A stretch of DNA of 64,000 nucleotides from CAVRAZ01 sp963719135. GTDB lineage: Bacteria; Pseudomonadota; Gammaproteobacteria; DSM-19610. Below, piece by piece: positions 34,372 to 42,936 of the stretch (position 1 is the stretch's first letter; each line of letters opens with the position of its first letter). The notes beneath the pieces are model-generated. The model searched no databases, was not told the DNA's origin, and saw only the letters and a list, made by a program, of their open reading frames with translations. The stretch covers positions 62,001-126,000 of the forward strand of contig CAVRAZ010000006.1 in assembly GCA_963719135.1 (NCBI GenBank), given 5' to 3'. Made by a program: the position numbers and the translations under genes.

Positions 34372-34502
34372 CATTGCATGACGATGAGTCTATCGCCCGC
34401 ACCCGTTGTCGATGCAAAATCCATGGCGTCTGTCGGTAGACAATCAAGCGCCGGGCTTTTATCCTGTGGCATCGCAAAAACATCCAGATCCGAAAAAACA
34501 AC

Positions 34503-35588
34503 ATGCCGTACAGCGACTATCTCAACTTCCTCACCTACCCGGTAGCAAACAATCCCGCGCGAGACTGGCTGATCGCGCTGGCCGTATCAGCGCTGGTTTT
34601 TTTCCTGATACGCATCATCATCCGTGTAGGCATCACACGCCTGGCCAAGCTCGCGCAGGACACCACCACAATCTGGGATGATGCAATAACGGAGGCGCTA
34701 TCGTATACCCGCGGCCTGTTCGTGCTGGTCATCGCCGTGTTCGCGGGCACGCTGTTTCTGGCGTTTCCGGAACGCATACACAGGATCATCTACAGCGTCA
34801 CATCGGTCGCGCTGATTCTCCAGACCGGGCTGTGGCTCAACAACGTGGCGATCTACTGGCTGAAGCAGGAAGGTCAGCGCCGCCGCAAGATCGATCCAGC
34901 CACCGTCACTACAATCAGTGCGATCGGTTTCATCGGCCGCATGATACTGTGGGTACTGGTGGCGCTGCTGCTGCTGGACAACCTCGGCATCGACGTCACC
35001 GCGCTGGTCGCCGGCCTCGGTGTCGGCGGCATCGCGGTCGCACTCGCGGTGCAGAACATACTCGGCGACCTGTTCGCATCACTGTCGATCGTACTGGACA
35101 AACCCTTCGCAGTTGGCGACTTCCTGATCATCGACGAACACATGGGCGCGGTCGAAAACGTCGGCCTGAAAACCACGCGCATCCGCAGCCTGTCCGGCGA
35201 ACAGCTGGTGTTCTCCAACGCCGACCTTCTCAAGAGCCGCATAAGAAACTACGGCCGCATGTTCGAACGCCGTGTCGTGTTCAAGTTCGGCGTCACCTAC
35301 CAGACCCCGCGCGACAAACTGAAACTGATCCCCGTCATCGTGCGCGAAGCAATCGAAGAACAGGAAAAAATCCGCTTCGATCGCGCCCATTTCCAGGCCT
35401 ACGGCGAATCATCGTTGAATTTCGAGATCGTGTATTACGTACTGTCACCGGATTACAACACCTACATGGACATCCAGCAGGCAATCAACCTGCGCATTCA
35501 TGAGCGCTTCGAACAGGAAACGATCGATTTCGCGTATCCGACACAGATGATTTATGTGCACAACGCAGACACAGAGATGAAGAATTGA
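34503..35588 (+). CDS. MscS-family mechanosensitive channel
   Basis: 361 aa. Four or five membrane helices; the pore-lining TM3 is VAGLGVGGIAVALAVQNILG with the alternating Gly/Ala pattern of MscS, followed by the beta domain DKPFAVGDFLIIDEHMGAVE and TTRIRSLSGEQLVFSNADLL. The C-terminal domain ends DFAYPTQMIYVHN. Releases solutes on osmotic downshock. Stands alone between the DUF2892 terminator and IS91 debris. Confidence 0.93.
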   Translation: MPYSDYLNFLTYPVANNPARDWLIALAVSALVFFLIRIIIRVGITRLAKLAQDTTTIWDDAITEALSYTRGLFVLVIAVFAGTLFLAFPERIHRIIYSVTSVALILQTGLWLNNVAIYWLKQEGQRRRKIDPATVTTISAIGFIGRMILWVLVALLLLDNLGIDVTALVAGLGVGGIAVALAVQNILGDLFASLSIVLDKPFAVGDFLIIDEHMGAVENVGLKTTRIRSLSGEQLVFSNADLLKSRIRNYGRMFERRVVFKFGVTYQTPRDKLKLIPVIVREAIEEQEKIRFDRAHFQAYGESSLNFEIVYYVLSPDYNTYMDIQQAINLRIHERFEQETIDFAYPTQMIYVHNADTEMKN

Positions 35589-35671
35589 GACCTGGCAGGT
35601 ATTTTTGGCGGCATATCACAATATCAGTGCCGGCTGGGTATCACGATATTTATGCCGGCAACATAATCACC

Positions 35672-36373
35672 TGCGGGTCTTCGATGCAGGCAATCACCTT
35701 CACCGCGTCGCCGCAGTCACGCCAGGTCTCGATGTCAATGTTGAAGACGCGTTTCAAGGGTTGTGCCCAGCTCATCGAGACCCGCCGTTCGGCCGGCGTT
35801 TGATCTTGCGTTTCATCCTCCCTCCTGGCCTGATTGCCCCTGCCCCGCTTCGCCGGCGTCACCTGCGCACGGTGCTTGCTGTTCGGCGCGAACACCCCAT
35901 GAAAACGGGTGAGATTCACTCTTGGTCTGGGCACCAGTGCCGCCAAGCGGGCAATGCAGTCGAGCGGTTCGAAGATCACGTGCGTGGTCCCGTCGCGGTA
36001 GGGGGTCTTCAGCGGATAACGGACATTTTGCGAGGGTGTGGGTCAGTTGCGTGAGTTCCTCGCGGGTTGGCGCTTTGACCCAGCAAAACCGGAGTGAGCT
36101 ATCAGGGCACTCCACATACACGCCATCGAGGAACAGCCTTTGAAAGTGAATGTTGAGATTCAGCGCACTGCCGAAACGCTGGATCAGTGTGACCGCGCCG
36201 GTCTGGGCCTTCTTTTTCGTAAGCCCCGCCTTCTTGATCAGGTGCGTGGCAATGCAGCGGTAGACGATGCCCAGCACCTGACCCATGATCACCGGCCGGC
36301 TGGGACATTGACAATTTCCAACAGCCGCAGCGCCGCAAGAAAAGGGCGTCTGAATCAGGCATGGGTGATGCAC
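35672..36373 (-). mobile_element. IS91-family fragment, copy 3 (internal deletion)
   Basis: Two parts on the minus strand. 36373-36020 encodes LGIVYRCIATHLIKKAGLTK, AVTLIQRFGSALNLNIHFQR and LFLDGVYVE, the N-terminal half including the conserved FQRLFLDGVY. 35979-35672 encodes the tail seen in copies 1 and 2. The middle with the catalytic tyrosine is deleted and the parts are out of frame. The noncoding end is missing after IACIEDPQV. Confidence 0.85.
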
Positions 36374-36439
36374 CCGTGACGATGCTACGGGTCGGCATCA
36401 GGCTCGCAAGTCGTACACACTACAAACCCTCCCGGCATG

Positions 36440-36738
36440 GACAAGGACTCTCGAGGAACTGCGGGTGACCAACGCAGACGGTTTTTCGCTGTACGCCGGT
36501 ATCGCGACCGGTGCCGATTAACGGCAGAAGTTGGCCAACAGTCGATGTACGATTGCAGGATGGGAACGTCGACACTTACCGGCACCCAAGCGGCATAAAC
36601 GCGCAACGTCTCAAGCGGGTGTTCAATATCGATATCGAGACCTGCGGTGAATGCGGTGGCCCCGTGAAGGTGATTGCCTGCATTGAGGACCCGGTGGTGA
36701 TCGAGAAGATACTGACATATCTGCAGGAAAAGCTTACC
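36440..36738 (+). mobile_element. IS91-family fragment, copy 4 (plus strand)
   Basis: RVTNADGFSLYAGIATGAD then, after frame loss, QRLKRVFNIDIETCGECGGP and VKVIACIEDPVVIEKILTYL. Here the terminal CxxC zinc motif is intact, unlike copies 1-3, so this is a different IS91 subtype. It directly adjoins inverted duplication copy B, whose inner edge is this tail. Confidence 0.8.
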
Positions 36739-37195
36739 TCGGTTCCAGAGGTCTGCGGCCGCCAAGCCGGGCGCCACCGGCTGACCGGTTTGGCTGACAC
36801 CATCAAACCCTTCACCCCATTCCAATGGCGATTACCCAGAAGGGAGAGCCAGGATGGCGGTTGCCCTGATGCCCGGGATAGCCGCGCAAGTGGTACGGGC
36901 GAGGGCGAATAGCTGGATAGTGAGTGCGGAATGACGCAGGATTTCGCCGTGGTGGCAGGGCGCAGGTCCCTTCGTTACCCGTGGATGATCCGTGGACGAG
37001 TGATGTAAATCGCGTTTGTTTTTCCTATACTTTGTCAGGGTTTGATTGTCCTGATTGCTATCCTGTCGGCGATCGGGGTGTTGCTCGGCTACGCCCCCAG
37101 CAAGCCATGTCTGGCCGCTTGCTCCAAACTCGCCGATCAATCCCAGCATCGTCCGTTAAAGGACCTTAACTACAAAGCGGAATTAGGAGATTGCT

Positions 37196-37351
37196 ATGAC
37201 CATCACTGCCGCACACCTTTCGCCGATCATTGCCCTCATCGCGGGCATCTTGATCCTTATTTTGCCGAAACTGTTGAACTACGTCGTTGCCATCTACCTT
37301 ATCGTGGTAGGGCTTATCGGACTGAACGACATTTACCATTTCATCCACTGA
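37196..37351 (+). CDS. DUF3096 small membrane protein, copy B
   Basis: 51 aa, two membrane helices, identical to copy A (12792-12947): IIALIAGILILILPKLLNYV then VAIYLIVVGLIGLNDIYHF. TAGGAGA precedes the ATG. Probably one transcript with the sll1863-like gene, subject to the hairpin between them. Confidence 0.8.
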   Translation: MTITAAHLSPIIALIAGILILILPKLLNYVVAIYLIVVGLIGLNDIYHFIH

Positions 37352-37393
37352 CAGCCTGGACATCGATCCAAAAAATAATCATTACGAAACTGC

Positions 37394-37429
37394 ACACACC
37401 TAACCCCGCCTCGGCGCGGTTAGGTGTGT
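37394..37429 (+). terminator. Hairpin between DUF3096 and sll1863-like gene (copy B)
   Basis: ACACACCTAACC.CGCC pairs with GGCG.GGTTAGGTGTGT: 17-bp stem with a single C-C mismatch and a 2-nt loop. Arms differ from copy A, but the fold is kept. Confidence 0.55.
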
Positions 37430-37484
37430 CAGCGGAGATCGGCTGGTATTATGCTTCATTCATTCTAACCCGGAGGTGTTCGAA

Positions 37485-37772
37485 ATGACCGACAAAGACG
37501 AATTCACCGAAAAGTTCAAATCGCAGATCGACGAATGGAACGCGGAGATCAAGAAGATGGAAGCTCACGCGCAGAAAGTCCAGGCCGATGCCAAGGTGCA
37601 GTACGAGGAAAACCTGAAGAAGATGCGCGAGCAGCGCGACCAGGCCCAGGACAAGCTGAAGGAACTCCAGCAGGCCAGCGACACCGCCTGGGACGACATG
37701 CGCAAGGGTGCCGAGGCGATGTGGGCAGCGGCCGAGGAAAGCTTCACGAAGGCTTGGTCGCGGTTCAAGTAA
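37485..37772 (+). CDS. sll1863-like coiled-coil stress protein, copy B
   Basis: 95 aa, identical protein to copy A. GGAGGTG lies 7 nt before ATG 37485; a GTG three codons earlier is possible but leaves no Shine-Dalgarno. Followed after 90 bp by an attC site, so the pair of genes may once have been a cassette, or was captured together with part of one. Confidence 0.75.
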   Translation: MTDKDEFTEKFKSQIDEWNAEIKKMEAHAQKVQADAKVQYEENLKKMREQRDQAQDKLKELQQASDTAWDDMRKGAEAMWAAAEESFTKAWSRFK

Positions 37773-37865
37773 AGGCGGGGCCCACGGCGGAACACACGGT
37801 CTCGAAGGTGTCGACGAGCAGCGGGGGTGCCCGACGCCCAGGGCATCAGTTCATGCCCATGCCGG

Positions 37866-37926
37866 GCGTACACAATGCAAATTCAGCCGCCGCCAAAAGC
37901 TGCGCGGCAGATTTTCGACGTTACGA
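37866..37926 (+). other. attC site 1 of the cassette region
   Basis: Starts GTACACAATGCAAATT, then CAGCCGCCGCC, a short AAAA loop, GCTGCGCGGCAGATTTTCGA, and ends at core GTTACGA (37920-37926). Arms TGCAAATTCAGCCG and CGGCAGATTTTCG pair with mismatches as in integron attC sites. Confidence 0.7.
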
Positions 37927-38027
37927 ATGACCGATATGGACTGCGGGCGGTTGACTGGAGAGCGTGAGCTTATCGCATAGAGCCCGAACCGGTTTTTCCT
38001 TATAATGGATTGACAGGAGAAGCCGGT

Positions 38028-38147
38028 ATGAAGAAGCAAAGACAGCACTACGAACTTGATTACAAACGACGTATTGTCCAGGAGTACCTGGCCGGGGCGA
38101 TCTCGGCTGAGGCGCTGGCCAAGCGCGAGGGTCTGGAGCGCGGCTGA
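38028..38147 (+). pseudogene. IS3-family OrfA stub
   Basis: 39 codons: MKKQRQHYELDYKRRIVQEY then LAGAISAEALAKREGLERG. An AGGAGA ribosome-binding site and a TATAAT-like box (38000) precede it. The rest is replaced by an IS21 piece at about 38144. Confidence 0.65.
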
Positions 38148-38747
38148 TTTCAGGTTGTCATACAGCAGCACCCGCGCCACGCCACCCCAGGCGTCAAAGG
38201 CGGCGACATGACCGCGCAGGAAGCTCTCCATGCGTTGGTTGAGATAGAAGCGCAGGAAGATCTGGCGGCTGAAGCTCAACACCATCACGAAGGCCATCAG
38301 CGGTCGCTTGGCCCGGCCGATCTGTACATGACCGAAGTGTCCCCAGTCGACCTGTGCCTGTTCACCTGGCAGGGTCTTCAGGCGCAGATACGCCTCGCTG
38401 GGCTTGCGCGGGCGCAGTTGCGCGACATGCGCCCTGAACTGGCTCGCGCCACCGGTGTAGCCGCGCGCCTGCGCCATGGCATACAGGCGTGCAGCGGTGA
38501 GCCGGGGAAACCGCTCGAGCGTTTCGATAATCATCGGGTGGTAGGGATCGACGATCGAGGCCTGTCGCGTGCGTTCGGCTTTGGGCAGGCCCGCCTGCGA
38601 CAGCACCCGATCGACGGCGGAGTGATGAATGCCCAGTTGCCTGGCGATGGTATTCACACCCCAATGCTCGACGAAGTGATAGCGTAAAATCGTCGTTTCC
38701 AGCGCCTTGTCGATCGTCAATGGCAGTCTCCTGATGGGGCGCTTCAT
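38144..38747 (-). pseudogene. istA: IS21-family IstA, N-terminal half
   Basis: About 200 codons: DKALETTILRYHFVEHWGVN, HTH IARQLGIHHSAVDRVLSQAG, and the start of the rve core GEQAQVDWGHFGHVQIG (first Asp) to VLLYDNLKSA (second Asp). Lost after that. The ATG abuts the stop of an upstream passenger gene (TGAATG-type junction). Confidence 0.85.
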
Positions 38748-39174
38748 TCACGCTGCTCTTGGTAATCGAGCACGTTCGGTGGGACGAAGAAAGTCCTGTC
38801 TCAACAAGGGTTCGCATTCACGACCACAGAATTGGCAATCAATCGCCGCATTGGCATGTCGGCGCGCGCAGTCCTGAGGACTTTCCGGTGTGGTCAATGC
38901 CTGTGGAAGTAGAACAAGCGCCACCACCGCGGGGGAACCCTGATGCGTTACTTTTTGTTTTTGACGCGCCCGGAACCGGCGCTGGCGTGCGGCGTTGGCC
39001 AGGCGACCCCGGTGAGTCGAACGGTAACGGGAGCCGGCGCGTCGCAACGACCCCTGGCGGGCCCGTTCCGCGCAACCGCCGGCACAGTACACGTTCCCCC
39101 GATCGCAATCCCGGCAGACAAACACCTGGCAATGACAGGCGGCGCAGTGGTACAGCCGGGCACTGGGTTTCATC
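38748..39174 (-). CDS. IS21-associated zinc-ribbon passenger protein
   Basis: About 141 aa from ATG 39174 (MKPSARLYHCAACHCQVFVC). Two CxxC pairs (CAAC, CRDC), YCAGGCAERAR and the basic run RYRSTHRGRLANAARQRRFR mark a small zinc-finger protein that precedes istA in some IS21-type elements. The frame is open to 39224 but lacks a better start. Its role in transposition is unknown; presumably DNA binding. Confidence 0.6.
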
Positions 39175-39453
39175 GGCACAACCGGCCGATGGGGGCTGGA
39201 TAAAGACCACGCCCGGTGCGACACTGGCGTGGCTGTGCGAAAGCACGGTTTGGGGCGTAGCGTCAGCGTTGACCGTCAAATCGTGGCTGGCGTTACGCCC
39301 ATCTCCTCGGCCAGCCTGTCTTACCTATTTCCAGATTTCCTGTCACCTGATGCGGGTGACTCCGCACCGGTCAAACCTCGGTCTTGCACACCAAGACGCC
39401 GACGCAGACTTCAGTGGCGGGTTGCCCCTGGAATGGAACCGCGGCAAATAGCC

Positions 39454-39678
39454 GCGGGTTTTCGTCGGCACTTGCATTATGGCGCTGTGCGCCTGGAAGC
39501 GGCCTGTCAGCGCGCACTCCACTTCGACAACATCCAGTACCGCGCCGTGCGCGTGATCCTCGAGAAGTCACTCGACCAACAGAGCGATCCCCAACAGTGC
39601 TTTGATGAGCTGTCGGACGCCTATACCGGCGCCGCTCGCTTCGGTCGCGATGCCCGCAAGCTGTTCACCAAACACTGA
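39454..39678 (+). pseudogene. istA: IS21-family IstA, C-terminal fragment
   Basis: HLHYGAVRLEAACQRALHFD then NIQYRAVRVILEKSLDQQ is the usual IstA C-terminus. Everything upstream is missing. It is on the opposite strand from the IstA N-terminal piece, and istB follows after 92 bp. Confidence 0.8.
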
Positions 39679-39770
39679 CCCTGTGCCATGCACTTTCCGC
39701 CCCATCGATACGGCTCGATGGTTCTTCCACCCACCCACAACATCACCTTCAAATCAGAAGGAGTTATGCA

Positions 39771-40558
39771 ATGAAAATCACACCATTACCCGAGCTGACA
39801 CCCCTACTCAAACAGCTTCGCCAGTCAGGGCTACTCGATAGCCTCGACGCACGTAATCGGGAGGCGATCGAGAAACACCTCACCTACCCCGAGTTTCTCG
39901 CTCTGGTCATCCAGGACGAAGCCGGGCGCCGTGAACAGAAGAAGTACGGTATGCGTCCGCGTCGTTCCGGCTTCCGCGGCGACAAGACGCTGGAAGGCTT
40001 CGACTTTGACTTTAATCCGGGCATCAACCAGCCGCTCATCAACGAGCTCGCTCAGTGCCGGTTCATCGAAGAGAAAGTCTCCGTTCTGATTGCCGGCCCC
40101 GCGGAACTGGCAAGAGCCCTATCGCGCAAGCCATTGGCCACTGCGCGGTTCGACGGGGCTACGATGTGATGTTCACCTCGCAGTCCAGTCTGCTCTCACA
40201 GATCAATGCCGCTCGTGCCACGGGGGCCCTCGAGCGCAAAATGCAGATGCTGATCCGTGTCCCGCTGATCATCATCGACGACTTCGGCCTCAAGCCGCTC
40301 AAGCCCGGTCAAGACCAGGATTTCCACGATCTCGTCGCCGAACGCTGCGAGCGCGCCGCGACCGTCATCACCAGCAATCTCGACTTCACTGAATGGGGTG
40401 AGGCGTTCCCCAACAAACTACTCGGGGCCTCGACGCTCCATCGGCTTCGTCATGCGGCTTACCGACTGGTACTCGACGGCAAAAGCTATCGCACGCCACG
40501 TGGTCAGGCTGAAGCCGACCAATCAGCGGTTGCAAAGGCACCCAAAACCACGAAATAA
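39771..40558 (+). pseudogene. istB: IS21-family IstB ATPase, frameshifted in the Walker A motif
   Basis: Frame 1 gives LPELTPLLKQLRQSGLLDSL to CRFIEEKVSVLIAGP. At about 40100 a one-base change shifts the frame exactly inside GPxGTGKS; the second frame continues RGTGKSPIAQAIGHCAVRRG, Walker B LIIIDDFGLKPL, and VITSNLDFTEWGEAFP. AAGGAG precedes the start. The ATPase that assists IstA is therefore inactive unless rescued by frameshifting. Confidence 0.88.
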
Positions 40559-40647
40559 TTACCCCGTCTGAAGCGCTGAAATCGCGCTCCGCCGTGGCGC
40601 CTTTAGGGCGAACATCGGTGGCTCCATTAGCTGATCAGTGACACGGG

Positions 40648-40706
40648 CGTACACAAACGGCTTCAAGCGACGCGGTACCAGCGCGCTTGAGCCGGAGCGT
40701 TATGGC
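40648..40706 (+). other. attC site 2
   Basis: GCGTACACAAACGGCTTCAA then GCGACGC, loop GGTACCA, GCGCGCTTGAGCCGGAGC and core GTTATGG (40699-40705). Arms CGGCTTCAAGCG and CGCTTGAGCCGG are near-perfect complements. Confidence 0.8.
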
Positions 40707-40751
40707 AAAAGACGGACACATTGTACGTATACATAGTGGATAGGTGTAGCT

Positions 40752-40979
40752 ATGAAACCTGACGAACTTAGAAGCGAAATTGAGAGCTTGGAGTTGTCCG
40801 AAAAACTACTGCTCGTCGAAGACACATGGGATTCCATCGCCGCGAGCAACGCTGAGCTTCCCATGCCGGAGTGGCAAAAAAGGGAACTCGATAGAAGGTA
40901 TAAGGAATACAAGGAAGGGAAACTGGAGCTTCATGATTGGAAGGCGGTGCATGATGAACTGCGTGATAAGTACAAATGA
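40752..40979 (+). CDS. Addiction-module antitoxin (PF09720-type)
   Basis: 75 aa: MKPDELRSEIESLELSEKLL then LVEDTWDSIAASNAELPMPE and WQKRELDRRYKEY. Typical of short helical antitoxins paired with RelE/ParE toxins. The gene lies 46 nt inside the cassette after attC site 2. ATGA overlap with the toxin gene means coupled translation. The antitoxin probably also represses the operon. Confidence 0.9.
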   Translation: MKPDELRSEIESLELSEKLLLVEDTWDSIAASNAELPMPEWQKRELDRRYKEYKEGKLELHDWKAVHDELRDKYK

Positions 40980-41257
40980 ATCTGCACCACACTGCCAGAG
41001 CCAGGGATGATCTGGAATTGGCCTTTGCATGGTACGAAAGGCAAAGAAGAGGCTTGGGGTTTGACTTTCTCGATTGTGTGGAGACAGCCGCGAGGTCGAT
41101 CCTTGAAAATCCGGAAATATATCGGACCATCTATGCCAAGTTCAGGGGCTGCGTTACTAGGCGGTTTCCGTTTTCGGCTTTCTACACCATTGAGGACACT
41201 GGCGTAGTAGTACATTCAGTTTTTGACAATAGGCAGGACCCGACGAAGAGGCCATAA
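40976..41257 (+). CDS. RelE/ParE-family toxin
   Basis: 93 aa: LHHTARARDDLELAFAWYER, GLGFDFLDCVETAARSILEN, YAKFRGCVTRRFPFSAFYTI. The RRFPFSAFY strand and basic residues fit the RelE/ParE superfamily; ParE-like proteins usually act on gyrase, RelE-like ones on mRNA, and which applies is not clear. The stop codon lies inside the following attC site. Looks intact. Confidence 0.88.
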   Translation: MNLHHTARARDDLELAFAWYERQRRGLGFDFLDCVETAARSILENPEIYRTIYAKFRGCVTRRFPFSAFYTIEDTGVVVHSVFDNRQDPTKRP

Positions 41258-41342
41258 CAAGGCAAATGCACTCGGACGCCAAAAATCACCGCTCCCTATC
41301 GGTCGCACCGCTTTTTGTCGCCGGTGATTTGCGACGTTGGGC
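41251..41342 (+). other. attC site 3
   Basis: R'' box GCCATAAC (41251), arm GGCAAATGCACTCGGACGCC, central hairpin, arm GCCGGTGATTTGC, core GTTGGGC (41336-41342). It overlaps the toxin stop codon, as cassette genes often do. Confidence 0.85.
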
Positions 41343-41362
41343 CGTTACTCAGGAGTGGCGTG

Positions 41363-41680
41363 ATGCGAGTTGCCTACGTCAATTATCCGAACCCTCACGT
41401 CACGATTCATGGCGACGATGGATGTGCCACAATTCAACAGCAGCACAAGAAGGGGCAGTGGATTGTTCATCTCAATGTGCGCACCATCTCGACGGAACTG
41501 ACTCGCTTCTCCGAGAAGCACTACCGATTCTGGGCCGATTCCGAAAGCAACGACCTGTGGATCTATGCGGACTTTGGCGACGCGGCGTTTGAGCGCGTGC
41601 TAATCGAGCACATCCGAAGCGTGCTGGCCTCACACTACTCGCCATTCGGGCGAGTTCGGACAACTCAGCACTGTGGGTAA
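41363..41680 (+). CDS. Hypothetical cassette protein
   Basis: 105 aa from ATG 41363, 21 nt after the attC core: MRVAYVNYPNPHVTIHGDDG then WIVHLNVRTISTELTRFSEK and YADFGDAAFERVLIEHIRSV. A compact alpha/beta protein with no family I recognise. AGGAG precedes the start. A degenerate attC-like sequence (AAGCGGCCCGACAAGCGC) follows the stop but lacks a GTT core. Confidence 0.65.
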   Translation: MRVAYVNYPNPHVTIHGDDGCATIQQQHKKGQWIVHLNVRTISTELTRFSEKHYRFWADSESNDLWIYADFGDAAFERVLIEHIRSVLASHYSPFGRVRTTQHCG

Positions 41681-41779
41681 GCGGCCCGACAAGCGCATAG
41701 AGTACGCGCGTTCCGCGTGCCGGACCTCCGCACCCCTGCGCGGTGCTCCGGCCGCTCATTCTTTTCGTCAGCGCTCACA

Positions 41780-41940
41780 ATGATCGTATATCACTTCATC
41801 AATGAACAATACGGATTGAAAGGTCTTCGGGAGCGTCGCCTAAACGTTTCAGACATAGATGGTGTAAACGACCTATTCGATCTCCTGTCTGTAGCCGCTC
41901 CTACCAAGGAGGACCGCAAACTACTGCGAGAATGGCGCCG
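41780..41940 (+). pseudogene. DUF2971-like N-terminal fragment
   Basis: MIVYHFINEQYGLKGLRERR then LNVSDIDGVNDLFDLLSVAA resembles the start of DUF2971 proteins (YHFT...AL..LR..RL..S.F..LNDPFE). After REWRRS the frame enters the 26-bp repeat at 41940 and ends. Confidence 0.6.
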
Positions 41941-41965
41941 ATCAAAGTGGACAGATCTATTTGCT
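41940..41965 (+). repeat. 26-bp interspersed repeat, copy 1
   Basis: GATCAAAGTGGACAGATCTA then TTTGCT. Other copies at 43469-43493, 45989-46014 and, diverged, 46109-46134. Each marks a break in an otherwise recognisable gene or repeat. Confidence 0.8.
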
Positions 41966-42084
41966 CTGCACCTGACGGGCTTCGTGATCTTTTGCTGACT
42001 CGCCCGGGGACTGAGCCTTCTATGCGGGTTCTGTCCGTCGGCTCGCACGTTTGCACTCGGGCTTCCTTCCGACATCCCCTCGCG

Positions 42085-42190
42085 GGTTTGCCCTTGCCGT
42101 CGGCTGGTAGTTATAGTCGTCCACTCTGCGGACATTACAGGTACTCCTACAGGGGACTTTCACCCCATCAGTTCATGCCCATGTCGGGCG
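42085..42190 (+). other. Conserved structured element preceding attC, copy 1
   Basis: Aligned with 47519-47632 over about 110 bp. Shared blocks are GTTTGCCC.TGCCGTCGGCT, a variable hairpin, CTCCTACAGGGG..TTTCACCCC and CAGTTCATGCCCATGTCGGG. The GGGG/CCCC stem (42152-42166) gains an extra pair in copy 2. The upstream 41999-42084 shows no gene. Confidence 0.6.
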
Positions 42191-42260
42191 TACCCAACAG
42201 GGTGGTGAGTATTCGCCCCCCGCTGCGCGGCCGTCGAAACCCACACCCTGAACGTTCGAC
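42190..42260 (+). other. attC site 4
   Basis: GTACCCAACAGGGTGGTGAG, central imperfect hairpin, CCCACACCCTGAAC and core GTTCGAC (42254-42260). Arms CAGGGTGGTG and CCACACCCTG pair well. Confidence 0.7.
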
Positions 42261-42294
42261 GTCAATCGAGTGTCATTGAGGAAATGGGAACAGA

Positions 42295-42608
42295 ATGGAA
42301 TTCCGACAGTTGATACGAGATAGAGCGCTGCAGCGAATACTCTTTTGCGGCATGCGGTGCGCCAGATGTCTCGGCCAGATCGAATGGTCTCGACGGCGGA
42401 CGTGCGGGCAGCGCTTGAGGCCGGTGAACTTATAGAGGAATATACTGAAGATATCAGAGGCCACAGTTGTCTGATTCTAGGAAGAGCAAGTGACGGCCGC
42501 CCGATACATATCGTATGTGCACCGAAGGACGAATACTTGGCAGTAACAACGGTCTATATTCCAGATGAGGCTCAATGGTCTGACGATTTCAGAACGATGA
42601 CTAAGTAA
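42295..42608 (+). pseudogene. DUF4258 toxin-like protein, probably frameshifted
   Basis: ATG 42295 opens MEFRQLIRDRALQRILF, the usual start of DUF4258 proteins. At about 42344 the frame changes, and the rest RHAVRQMSRPDRMVSTADVR then LIEEYTEDIRGHSCLILGRA and PIHIVCAPKDEYLAVTTVYI lies in the next frame (open from TTG 42345). DUF4258 proteins act as MqsR/RelE-like toxins beside YgiT-type antitoxins. Either a late TTG start is used or the toxin is dead. Stop overlaps the antitoxin ATG (TAATG). Confidence 0.75.
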
Positions 42609-42820
42609 TGACATGCAAGTATTGTCAGGGCGAAATGGTGCGCGGGAAAGCTCCGTTTCATATCGATCGAAACGATGTTCACATCAGCCTCGACAGCGTT
42701 CCTGCATGGGTTTGTACACAATGCGGCGAAGCCTATTTCGAGGAAACCGAGGTGAATGCAGTCCAGGACCTCATTAGGGCTGTAGATGAGCAAACAGATA
42801 AGCTCGCGCACTCAGCGTGA
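42608..42820 (+). CDS. YgiT-type zinc-finger antitoxin (MqsA-like)
   Basis: 70 aa. Two CxxC pairs (CKYCQGEM and CTQCGEAYFEE) form the zinc site of the YgiT/MqsA N-terminal domain; SLDSVPAWVC is the usual link. It lacks the C-terminal DNA-binding HTH of full MqsA, as do many short partners of DUF4258. Coupled to the upstream toxin gene; the attC follows 20 nt after the stop. Confidence 0.88.
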   Translation: MTCKYCQGEMVRGKAPFHIDRNDVHISLDSVPAWVCTQCGEAYFEETEVNAVQDLIRAVDEQTDKLAHSA

Positions 42821-42840
42821 AAACTGTGCTTTCGCACGCA

Positions 42841-42902
42841 ACGTCGAACAAGCCCATCCAACCGACGCCAGAAAGCGGTGCGGCTGATGGGCAACGTTAG
42901 GC
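42841..42902 (+). other. attC site 5 (most canonical)
   Basis: R'' GTCGAAC, arm AGCCCATCCAACCGACGCC, loop AGAAA, arm GCGGTGCGGCTGATGGGC, core GTTAGGC (42896-42902). This is a standard 62-bp attC. Confidence 0.92.
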
Positions 42903-42936
42903 CGACTACCGGATCCCGTTGGCGAAGGAGGAGAAC

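Larger units (their letters stand above)
36705..37895 (+). repeat. 1.17-kb inverted duplication, copy B
   Basis: Mirror of 12262-13432. Extends from the IS91 tail (TATCTGCAG near 36718) to the loop of attC at about 37895. Carries DUF3096 and sll1863-like genes. 36739-37195 holds no gene; it contains the presumed promoter region (for example TTTTCCTATACTTTG near 37020). Confidence 0.9.

Noticed and set aside
41678..41770. attC after the hypothetical protein gene at 41363
   Set aside because: The left arm resembles an attC, but no GTTRRRY core or complementary right arm was found; mentioned only in that gene's entry.
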